Positions 34,965 through 45,400 of a DNA stretch of 64,000 nucleotides are shown one piece after another. The position numbers and the translations under genes are program-made. The DNA is taken from contig CM068388.1 of assembly GCA_034770075.1 (NCBI GenBank), positions 18,595,206 through 18,659,205 on the forward strand, written 5' to 3'. The notes beneath the pieces were generated by a model that made no database searches, had not been told where the DNA came from, and worked only from the letters and a program-made list of their open reading frames with translations. The DNA comes from Aralia elata (Eukaryota > Streptophyta > Magnoliopsida > Apiales > Araliaceae). Within the stretch, counting starts at the first letter, position 1; the number at the start of each line of letters is the position of its first letter.

Positions 34965-35270
34965 CTTTAGACCTTTTCATTTCAGTTGGAAGAGTGTCCT
35001 ATTATGGGATGTGTTACGCTTCATATACACATGCTTAGATTACTATGGATGGTTGCTTAGCCTTTGATTGTTGATTATATTCCTGTTTTCTTTATATTTC
35101 TGCACATGATGATGGTAAATTTACTAGCTGATAATACTTTAGACCAATTATATAAGTTGGGAGAGTGTACCATTATGGGTCATGTAACGCTTCATATGCA
35201 CAGACTTGATTACTATTGATGGGTTATTAGCCTATCATTGCTAGATATATTCATATTTCAAATTATAGAA
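34965..35270 (+). repeat. Imperfect two-copy tandem duplication, about 170 bp
   Basis: TTTAGACC, then AGTTGG(A/G)AGAGTGT, then ATTATGGG(A/T), then TTACTAT(G/T)GATGG appear in the same order in both halves. The second copy starts at about 35138. No function is visible. Confidence 0.6.
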
Positions 35271-36360
35271 TATGAACATTTGGTTCTGGCCATTTTTTGA
35301 ATTAATGTAGTTTTTTCTGGCAAGTTGTTCTCTAAATGTAATTAATCTTTATTAATAATGTCAAAGTATGAACTGTTGATAGCGCTGAACTCTATACATT
35401 AATTTTGCTTATATGAAAATACAAAAGTTAAATTGTTATTGCACTTTATTTTATAACGAAGGTATTCTATTGTGTCTATATGCTTGATTGGCTAGTGTAG
35501 TAGTTTATGATTCATGTATTTGAATTCTAATGGGCTTTGCCGCAAGTTTTGCTCAATGTGAAGTTAAATCAAACCATACCATCCTAAATTGAAAAATTTG
35601 AAATTAATGAAGCTAATTCAACTGCTATACAAACATAGTGATGAAATGTTGTTGCTTTGTCTTTTGGTTTGCCATGTGAATAGAATGCCTATTTTGCTCC
35701 CTCCCCTGCATTCGAGTAATATTATAGCATCACCCTCCCTTGTGCAAGCATCTTTGAATGTATTCTCTTAGTGATTCGATTTTAACATTTAAAGTTGTCC
35801 TTTTTCTTTGATTGATCTTCAGATTGTTTTTTGGAGTTTGACCACCGTGACTGACTGGTGTATGCTTATAATTTGTGGATAACAATAATTGACCTAGTTC
35901 ACCCTTTTTTCGTACTAATAATATGATCGAGCACTCCTTGTTTACTCATGTTTTACGTTTTGCTCTCGCTTAATTCTTTACAATTCTAATGACCTGTAGT
36001 TCTTTTGTTTTCTGAGTCATTACTTTGTTGATCCAAACCCCCGAAAGTAGCTCGTATGTTCAGCGAAAACAAGTGCGAGTACAACCGAAGAGTGCATGAT
36101 TCGAAATAGTAGAGCAGAGTTGAGCTGGACAGCTGACTTAATCTTAATTAAGTGGTGCCCACATCTATGGTTGAACCTGAAATAGGCTGGAGTTTGTGTT
36201 AGTGTGGGGTTAATCTTATAATTGGTATTAGTTTCTTATTGAATATTGTGTATATGTGTACTAACCGTCGTAAACAATTCAAAAAAATAAATTAAAATGT
36301 GGTTCCAATTACTAAGAAAGTACTTTGGTTTATGTATATATATGTATGTATTTATAGGTT
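35271..36360. other. Non-coding AT-rich stretch
   Basis: No gene, terminal repeat or RNA signature recognised between the duplicated block and the phototropin fragment. Confidence 0.4.
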
Positions 36361-36381
36361 TTATTAAGAAAAATCGAGCTA

Positions 36382-36989
36382 GTGAAGATGATCAGTTTGA
36401 TAATGGAATACTTGGTGGAGATGAATGACGAAAGTGATGATGAGAACGACCGCCCCGACAGTTTGGATGACAAAGTAAGGAAGAAAGAAATGAGAAAGGA
36501 TATTGATCTTGCTACTACCCTTGAACTTATTGAGAAAAACTTTTTCATCACCGATCCAAGGCTGCCTGATAATCCCATTGTAAGTAGTTAATTTCATACT
36601 TATTTTTAATTTTATACTAAAGAAATATGAGCTCAATTGTCCTTGGATTAAAAAAAAATTGTCAAGACTCTAATACGTATTTCTTTACGCACATAATGAT
36701 ATAAAATATATATAGAAAAGTACATATATTATGTACAATCCTTAAACTAAGGATTCTGAACATTTTTTTTGTCAGGATTGCTGAGTTCCCATAGCTCTTT
36801 ATTTCTCTTAACCAAGTGATTATGATTTGTTTATTATGAGATACTAACGAAAAAGGAAAATGCCAAATATATAGTTTTTGGAATTTGTATGGCACTAATC
36901 ACTTGCAAAATGTTCAGATATTTGCATCCGATAGCTTCTTGGAGTTGACATAGTATATGTCGTGAAGAAATCTTGGGAAGAAATTGCAG
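36382..36989 (+). pseudogene. PHOT1-like: Phototropin (PHOT1-type) LOV2 fragment, broken
   Basis: The first piece ends at 36579 and includes DKVRKKEMRKDIDLATTLEL and then IEKNFFITDPRLPDNPI, followed by donor GTAAGT. The second piece, 36918-36989, begins IFASDSFLELT after acceptor TTCAG and ends in the photoactive-site sequence GRNC before GTGGGA. This is the start of the LOV2 domain and its upstream linker, split at the intron position between DNPI and IFASD known in phototropins. Damage: a TAG at 36951-36953 where the family has Glu, and an extra base just after it (36957-36960). No LOV1, remaining LOV2 or kinase sequence is present. Intact phototropins are blue-light receptor kinases of about 900-1000 residues. 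Confidence 0.9.
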
Positions 36990-37699
36990 GTGGGAATTTT
37001 GAGATTCTACACTTATATGTATTTTTTAGAATGGCTATTCTGAATTAGTGGATATTTATTTTGAATATGCCACGTATAGGTATGCTTGAATATTTGTCAT
37101 TTGATGGTCAATCCATGAGTAGTTATTGACTACCTCTTCTTTTATGTTTGTATTATGTGAAAGTATTTTGTTTGTCCAATATTTTTTTCTCTTTTTGTGT
37201 GGAGAATGATATTTCCACAAGTTAAGTTATATTCCATTTTTTTTTTGGTCTCTTTAATGAAGAGTAATATGTTTTTTGTTAAGGTCATCATCCTCTGCGG
37301 GACTGGAATCGCCTATGATCAGAAACAAGTCAACAAGTGAATGCAACAAGAATAAAAATTGAGCAGAGGCAACCTTCAACATAGAAAACTGAGCAGGTCA
37401 GAGAAAAGATGATTGTATTAGATTTTGTTAGCTCAGATTTGAACTGATAGAAGATTTGGGTGGGCTTGCTCTTGGTTGGGGTTGGGAGTGACCAACTGTC
37501 ATTTTATTTGACAAGTAGACCGTTTTGTAATGGCTTTCATCCATTACAGCTTGCTATACACTTTTTTTTTTAATAGTGACTCACTGATTTGAGTGTAATG
37601 AATGAATCAAATTAGTTTGTTTTGGTTCTGTTTCTGCTTCATATAATGTTTTGTTATTAAAATTAATTTGGCAATGATACAATGAAAAGGTATTTTGTT
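36990..37699. other. Non-coding stretch between phototropin fragment and CACTA end
   Basis: The next phototropin exon (FLQGPETD region) was looked for and not seen. AT-rich, with no other feature. Confidence 0.4.
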
Positions 37700-38527
37700 A
37701 CCAAAGAATACATTAAAATGGATCTAGCAACAATTTTTTTTCTAGTTTTAGCAACAAGTTTTTGTTCGTAGTGACATTAAAAATACAATTTTTTGGGCAA
37801 CAAAAAGGTAACCAACATGGAGGATATTGTTACTATAAACAAAAGAAAAGACAACATTTATATTGTTGCAAATCATAACTACTTTCGTTGCACAAAAAAA
37901 GCAAATGACAACATTTAGTATCGTTGCTAATTGACAAACTTTTGTTGCTATTGAAAAACAATCAGCTTCGAATGGTATCATTGCTAATTGATCATAATTA
38001 TTCATAACAAAACCAATGGTAACGAAAAATTTTGTTGCAAATTAATATATGACCGATTTATTTTATACATTTAGCAACGAATATCGTTACCAAAAAGTAT
38101 ATAATTAGCAACGAAAATCAATTAAGGCAACAATTTTCATACTGTTCAGCAACGACAAACATCGTTGGCAAATGTGTATCAAATGCAACGAATTTCATCT
38201 TCGTTGGCAAACAAAAGGGATTCTTTTCGTTGCCAATTAGGCGGATTTTGCAACGAAAGTTGTTTTTTAGTAGTAATTTCTTAATAAATTTGCTACGAAA
38301 TATTTTGTTGCTAAATGATCTATGATTTTTCACGAAAACAAAATTTCGTTGCGAAAAAGCTCACTTTTGGCAACGAAAAAAAAATTCGTTGCTAGACAAT
38401 TAGCAACGCTCATTGCGCAACGAATGGTCCAACGACCGGAAAATCGTTGCAAATGACCTTTGGTAACGAAATTTCGCACATTTAGCAACGAAAACTGTTT
38501 GTTGCAAAATCACCATTTTTTGTAGTG
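37700..38527. mobile_element. CACTA right-end copy 2, intact terminus
   Basis: Subterminal GCAACGA/TCGTTGC array ending CCATTTTTTGTAGTG at 38527, the inverted form of CACTACAAAAAATGG. It is collinear with 31851-32535. The next three bases, CAG, would be the right target duplication. The related opposite-orientation terminus at 1720 may be its partner. Confidence 0.85.
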
Positions 38528-38576
38528 CAGGAGAGCTCCTCTCACATCCAAAGTCATCTTTTGCTCAAGCTATAAT
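38528..38576 (+). repeat. Host-sequence direct repeat, copy 1
   Basis: CAGGAGAGCTC... through TTTTGCT and TATAAT. It matches 43169-43219 with two one-base indels and one substitution. It is wedged between CACTA copy 2 and the second CACTA family. Confidence 0.85.
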
Positions 38577-39524
38577 TCCGACGAAAAATTCCGTCGAAAA
38601 TAACCTTATTCCGTCGGAATTAGGTTATTTCCGACGGAATATTCCGTCGAAAATTCGGTCGGATATAAACAGTTCGGAATTTAGTCCGTCGAAAATTGGG
38701 TCAGAAGTATAAAAGACCGACGGAATACCATCAACCAAATATTCCGTCGAACTTAGACTATTTTCGACGGATTAGTTCGGTCGAGGATATTCCGTCGGCT
38801 AATGTGCTGCCACGTGGCATCGTTTAACAGGACCACTGAGAGACTATTTCCGACGAAAATTCCGTCGAAATTTACCCACATTCCGTCGAAAATAGTCTAT
38901 TCCGTCGAAAATAACTGAATTTTTTTTTAAAATATTTTTTTTCTTTTGGCAATTTCTAGGGTTTTAACCCACATTTTTGTACGTGTAAACCTGCTTTATC
39001 CCAACAACACATACCATACAAGTCAAATATGAATTACATACATGTAACTATCCAATACATACAAGTACATATATATAACGTAACTATCTAATAACATGTA
39101 CATGCAGTAATCTAGCTTATGTTCACATAAAAGTCCCATATGAATTATCAAGGCCAACAATAACAAATATAAACCGTTTTTCCATAAGATATACAAAAAT
39201 TTAATTAAATTACAATGTTTAAACTACAATACGTCAAACATAAACTAAACTATGAAGATTTACATCTTATTAAGCTAAACTAAAATAAAGATGAATAAAA
39301 TATGTACAAATCATCTACAAAACTAAGTCAACCTAAGTAGTACTACCCCCGGTATGAGAAGGATCATCGGGCGGGGGTCGACGGTGTTGCTCTGGTGTAT
39401 GAAAAATCATCGTTGTCGTCCCACCGCTCGTGCGGGGGGTCACCATCATGCTCGAGATCGCCACCCTGTTGATACAATAAAAAAAATTAACTCATTAGTC
39501 CATATGACAGACTTAAATATACAA

Positions 39525-40800
39525 CTAAATGAAAATTCTATAACATTCAGAATAATCAACTAAAAATGAATAGTATACCTGAGTAGTCGGAGGCTGACTC
39601 AATATCGGCCCAAAAGCCTCCGTGAGTAGGGTAACCACCATCCGGACCACCTCATCGCGTATCACGACGAACTGCTTCGGAGGGATACCCCGTACTCTTA
39701 ACGGTGGCCCCTGCTGTAATATCCTACGCAAGCTGGTGGAGGCGAACACGACTGGGTAGGTCCTGACGGCTGAATATCGGATCCGTACCAAATCGCTCCG
39801 ACACTGCCGCCTTAACCCTCTAGAACATAGCATCGTCTAAGCCATCGTTCGTATGTGATGGTCCCACGGGTGCTCTCGAATGCAGACGCTGGCTACAACC
39901 TGCGAAAATAAATATAACATTAATAATAATCTATTAAAATTGTTCATAAACAAGAAATATACTAAAATTAATACCTCCAGGTAATGTATAGGCTAGTATC
40001 TTCGGCAAGCCCAACACGCGATATCTACCGGTAGTGCTATTGGGGGGATCCGGATATACGACCCAACGAGTCATCTCCTCATCTTGAGATAAACTAATCT
40101 TTGGCGGAGGGATGGTGGAATCTAACATCTCGGAATCGCCCCTAGCAGTCCGCAACTCAGCTATACGCTGCTCCGAAGCTTCTCAAACCGGTCCTGCAAT
40201 TTATTATGTATGTGTGAGTTAATTAAATCATTATATTAATTACGTAATATTAATAATTACCAATTATTATAACTAGTTGTATTACCCGTATAGCTAATGT
40301 TGCAGCTGACATCGACGAATCCTTTGGCGTGTAGGCCCTATCTAAGAACTCGACCAGAGTAGCATCTCGGCCCAAGCTACGTCGCATGGCCTAATAAATA
40401 CATTAATTATATTAGCGCGACTTTACTATAAATCCCGACAATATTAAACTAAACATCTAAATAAAAATACATACCGAGTTAGCCTCCTTAAACGACTGTG
40501 AGCCAGTCGTATGTACGATTCGGAGCTTTCCTCTATTATTCTTTTATTTGTTCAGACTTGGTCCTTGAATGCAGCATCATCCCAGTACGTACAATATGGC
40601 ATCCCCAGGCTGCCTCTGAGACGCTATGCGGCTGATGATCTTGTAATGTACTCCCGGGCTGGTCTTCAACTGCCCGGGCTGCCCTCTCCTTCATCTCGTA
40701 TAGCCAGATGGCGTAATTCTTCGCGATGTGTTGCAATGACAACATCTTTGCCCGCTTGCAATAGAGACGCCCCTCCTCATATCTAAAATATATCTAAAGA
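39525..40800 (-). pseudogene. Ptta/En/Spm-like transposase remnants
   Basis: Several short minus-strand blocks. 39525-39833 contains FVVIRDEVVRMVVTLLTEAF and then ILSQPPTTQ. 40536-40745 contains KNYAIWLYEMKERAARAV and SEAAWGCHIVRT. They are separated by interruptions, some of which may be introns. The polar, heptad-like style and position inside a CACTA element suggest the accessory (TNP1/Ptta) protein, but I cannot align them convincingly. Confidence 0.35.
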
Positions 40801-41968
40801 AAAGTCATAACATACATATTAGTAAACTTTTGAATATATTTTGCAAATAAGTAGGATCAATTTTTTGATGAATCAATTAAATGCGACTTACGTGAAACTC
40901 GCGCAACGCCGTGGGTATAAAGGATGCATCATACCGCGCGTAATGGCTAAATCGCATGCACCTCGTAGGGAGGTGCGTCAAACAGATAGCGTGTATGGTC
41001 GCCTTAACGACAGGGTCCATAATACTACAACATAAAAAAAACAAATAAATATAAATTTACTTGTGCAATCACATAATAGGACTAATTTTAATTGAACATG
41101 ATATATTATAGTTATGAAAATTACTGGCTTGAGCCGACATCAACAACGACTATATGTGGAACTGTCGGCGGATGGCCTAATAAACCGAGGTTAGTCCCTC
41201 GGCTCCGTCGACGTCTAACATCTGTATTATGTCATGACATTGTTTTAATATATTATATAATATTTGTTCATAAACTATAAAAAGGTAAACAAAATGAATA
41301 AACTTGACCAAAACGTCGTTAACTTACTGGCTGATGAAGACGACCCGCCCTGGTTCGTCGCCAGTATCTTGATGAAACAAGTGGTCCACTACCCCACGGC
41401 CATAGTGTACTAACTGAAATAACCAACATTAAGTAATTAAATTACAGGTAATTGCTTTTTATAACCGTTTTATATTAGTAAATTACTTTTTTTTAAACAA
41501 CAATTAGTTTAGACTTTCGTACGTTCGTCCAAACCCATCAGAAATACAATATCATTTTTTTGACATCATCTGTCTCTTCCTCTTCCATATTAAATTTCTT
41601 CGTCGGTAATCATCTTTGTACGAGGAGCATAATTACAGTGATACACCACCGGTCTTCCCTCCACTTCGTCAACATCGGGTACGACCAACGATATCATCCT
41701 ATCAGCATACATTCGTCATCATTTAGCACTACGTTGTTTGGATTGCTCACTATTGTTCTTGCAACGTGTCATCCCATTTCCAGCCACATTAGTACCATCA
41801 AATGCCTCGAGTCTTCGTTGATGTACAACTGTATACCATGGGCTTCTACAATTTATGCCACATTAGGGGACGTAGTACACTTGTAGTCGCTTTTGGCTGG
41901 CTAACACGAATACGTCATCATATTGTAGCTTATTACTTTATATTTACTGGTGACGATTCATATTACGA

Positions 41969-42253
41969 TTAACTTCTAACACCTTTTTCATTGTCAAACC
42001 AGCGACACTTAAATGTAACTACCTTTTTTACCCCCCCCCCTCCCCCCCCGGGATAATTGAGCACAACAACTTCCTCTAATCTTCTATAGTAATTGGAACT
42101 CGAAATCTTGATAATTAGCTTTCCCAATACGACAACGCCAGAATTGACTGATGTTAGTTCATTCAATTCATCAACCTTGAGATTTGTACCTATTAACGAA
42201 TGGGCCAACAGCCGGGAAATGAACAAATTAGTGTTTGTAAGTGTGGGTGGCAA
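41969..42253 (-). pseudogene. DUF4216 (CACTA transposase C-terminal domain) remnant
   Basis: The minus strand encodes NYYRRLEEVVVLNYPGG, then VVTFKCRWFDNEKGVR, then a stop. 'YYG.LEE...L.Y.G...V.LFKC.WFD...G' is the DUF4216 signature that follows the catalytic region of plant TNP2-type CACTA transposases. The catalytic domain is missing. A poly-C run at 42031-42048 encodes a Gly run inside the domain and was probably expanded after inactivation. Confidence 0.75.
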
Positions 42254-43168
42254 AGCCTGAAATCACTATGTCCTAAAACGCTGCAAATGCGATTATCTTT
42301 CTCAACCCTTCTCTTAAAACCACTGTTGAAAATTTTTCAGTAGTGAATACTTCCAACAAGTGTGCTGCAGTTAGTCCCTGGGTTTAGAAGCATAGGCTTC
42401 CTCTTCGAATGAAACTTGAAATAATATAATAATAATAATAGGGTTTAATTGTTGATTACGCTTCTTACTATTAAAAAAACAACAAAAATTGTAAATTACA
42501 TACTTGATGGTCATGACGATACTTCAGGCATATATATAAAAGAAGCATGTATGTAGATACAATACTTCAAATCTTTGTCGGTTTAGGTAATCCTCGTCTC
42601 ATGGCCAAAAGGTTTAGCCGAATAGGTGAATACAACTAACTCATTCAGCACGAGATTGGGGTGCGGACAACTTCATTCCGACTTAAACGGTTATGCTACC
42701 AAGTGGACCAGAGCAAGTGACAATAGGAGAGGATTGGAATTGGTTATGGTGTCGGTAAGGGGGAGTACGGATGATTTGACCGGCGACAAAGGTGGGGGGT
42801 TGTTGGTTGGCGCGAGGGGGGACGGCAGCGGACAGGAGAAAGAAGAGAGAGAGAGGGTATGGGGGGGGGGGCATCAAGCTAAAAAAAGATAGGGGATGAA
42901 AGAATATGACAGGGGCGGTCTGAGGGGAAGGGAAGGAAATGATTTTATAGGGCTCTAAAACACATAATTAGTCCCGATCCCGACAGAATTCCGTACGGTA
43001 TGAAATTAATCCTCGACGGTACTTAGGCGTCGACTCTGACTTAGCCCGTCGAAAATAGTACTATGTCGAGGGAAATTGAGTTCCGTCGGAATTAGTTTCC
43101 TGTCGGAATTATCTTCTTTTCTGTTGTAGGCATGCTGACAATTGAAAATAATGCTAGGAAAGACATTC

Positions 43169-43219
43169 CAGGAGAGCTCGCTCTCACATCCAAAGTCATC
43201 TTTTGCTTCAAGATATAAT
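43169..43219 (+). repeat. Host-sequence direct repeat, copy 2 (uninterrupted site)
   Basis: This matches 38528-38576. Upstream it continues seamlessly into AAAGACATTCCAGGAGAGCT, so it looks like the site before insertion of CACTA copy 2, with CAG as the 3-bp target. Confidence 0.8.
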
Positions 43220-45020
43220 GTTGCATGATTGTGTTGGATCCCCACCTCTCGGCATTGAACTACTTAACATAGTTTTGAACAGGATATCATTCTGGGTTCT
43301 TTTAATTAGGTTTTGCATATGTACGTCTTAGATCCTAAACCAGCGACCAACCAATGCTTTTTCGTGTCCACAAGATTTAATAGCTTGCAAACTTCGTATC
43401 TAAGATCTCTTCATGCAATTTTCAGTAAAACAATTAAGGTAGAAAGTATTCATAATTTTTAAATTAAGTGGCCAATTTATGGAATTTGAAAATAATTGTC
43501 CCTTTATTCCCTAATAAGAAGTGAACCTGCAAAAAATTTTAATTTTTGAATAAAGAAAAAGCACAAATATTGCAATATATTCTGAATATTCCATTATTGA
43601 AACATCTAATTAGACCTAATTCTTAAACAATGTTTTTGTTTGGCAGAGATCAGCTTTATGAAAATTTTAGAAGAAAAACCGCAAAGAAGCACACTCTTTC
43701 GGTCACCAGAATAGAACCAAGCTTTTTCGATGAATCAAAAATTTGGGAAAATAAATGGTTCTGGTCAAAAATTTAATACCCATCTTACAATATTGTAAGC
43801 TTCCCGGTTCCTTTTTCCATACTTTCCATTTGGCAAGTTACCTCTAGTTTAAGAAAGTATATGGACCATTATAAACAGAATAATGTGAAAAGTTATAATG
43901 TGGTGTTATTTTAAATCCTTCTTATTGTTTGGAAATTTGTTATTGTGTTATTCTAACTGCCCTCCTTGGTTTAATCATATTATTATTGGGAATTTCTTGC
44001 TAATAAAAATAAATCGAGGTTTGACCTCCTCCAAGTTTATGTAAAGAGTTAATTCCTCCAATTTAAATATTTCATCAAAATTTTAGAAGATATTTTCCTT
44101 GAAATAGACATGGGGAAAGGAAGGGAGAGATAAAATACCTTTTATAAGCATCGCTAGTTTTAATGTAAGTGTGCGCATAAAAATCAATAGTTTTTACTAT
44201 ATTTACAAGATAAATCAAACAATAAACACTTAATTAACGACGACTTGAACAACAAGAAGAACAAAAAATTAAAAAGAAAATAAGCAAAAGGATTGACTTT
44301 GCCACACTTAAACATTTTCTTCCCATCTCTATTTTCATAATGACTGGCAGTGATGGTAATGAATCAGAGGCTACAAAGTGGCCAAAGTACTGGGGACTCT
44401 AAAAAAAAATTCATTGACATCAAAGTCTTAAAAAGAAAAAGAGCCAACTTTTGACAATAGTTTTAAAAATGAGATAGAAATCTAATTCTAATATAAGAAT
44501 TACGGCATAATGGATTTTGTTTAAGGAGAAGCTTTATTTTCGTGTCTTGAGAAATTGAATGTTGAAACCATCAAATTAGATTGGAGACAGGAGGGGGGTA
44601 AAACATTGTGAAGGATATTGCAACCGCTTTATCTTAATAGGCAATATAATTGCAATTTACCTATTGTTTCAACAAACTTCCTGTCGGACTCTTATCGCCT
44701 AATTTTGGATTAAGTTCTTACTCACTTTCAATAGATAGTGTGAGAAGTATTTTAAGAGATAACCAAATTCTTATTTGTACATAAGACTAATAAGGCCACA
44801 TACAATTATATCTATGTATGTGTCTGTTTGTGTTTTGTGTTTGTGTATGCGCCCCGCGCTTGTAAATGTGAGAAGAAAATTTATGAAAAGAAATAAATGA
44901 AATTTATATGAATAATAAATCAAATAGAGGACTTTAGTCTATTAATTATACTTCTGAAGTAATATTAATTCAAGTTTACTAAGATCGATAACAGCAACGA
45001 GGAATGGTGATGATAATCAA
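43220..45020. other. AT-rich intergenic stretch
   Basis: No gene or intact transposon recognised. Confidence 0.4.
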
Positions 45021-45029
45021 TTAACTCTT

Positions 45030-45400
45030 ATTTGAATTAGTGAAACAGAAGTCGTATTTTGAGAAAAGATAGAAGACAAAAAAAATTGTAGTTAAGTATG
45101 GGTGATTCTGTACATGTTTCGTGTGTATAAGAATTTTACATTTCGGTTTATTAACATCAGGTCTTAATAATGAGTGTGGAGGTGTTAGATCAAGGGGTAA
45201 GTTTAATTGAATGATCTGAATTTTGAAATTAGTGAAACAGAAGTCGTATGTTGAGGAAAGAGAGAAGACCAAAAAAATGTTAGTATGGCTGATTTTGCAC
45301 CGAATTTATGAGTATAGGAATTTCAACATTCAGTTTATTAACATTAGGTAATTTAATAAAAAGCGTTAGGTATCATGGTAGTTTGAACTTGAACGGTTAT
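45030..45400 (+). repeat. Imperfect two-copy tandem repeat, about 190 bp
   Basis: AATTAGTGAAACAGAAGTCG occurs at about 45035 and 45226. The following blocks (GAGAAGAC, GTTTATTAACAT(C/T)AGGT) appear in the same order in both copies. Confidence 0.65.

Larger units (their letters stand above)
38577..43130 (-). mobile_element. Second CACTA-family element (decayed), TTCCGTCGG subterminal type
   Basis: Left (38577-38920) and right (42965-43130) ends are packed with TTCCGTCGG / CCGACGGAA / TTCGACGG motifs in both orientations, a common plant CACTA subterminal pattern. The right end finishes CTTTTCTGTTGTAGG, one or two bases from an expected GTAGTG. The left terminal repeat is not recognisable. Coding remnants inside are minus-strand: a DUF4216-like domain nearest the right end and Ptta-like pieces toward the left. 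That is the usual TNP2-then-TNP1 order for an element whose 5' end is on the right. Confidence 0.7.

Noticed and set aside
27919..36989. Helitron as the capturing element
   Set aside because: Considered for the gene fragments, but I could not locate a convincing Helitron 3' hairpin with CTRR end; CACTA termini are directly visible. It remains possible and is not excluded.
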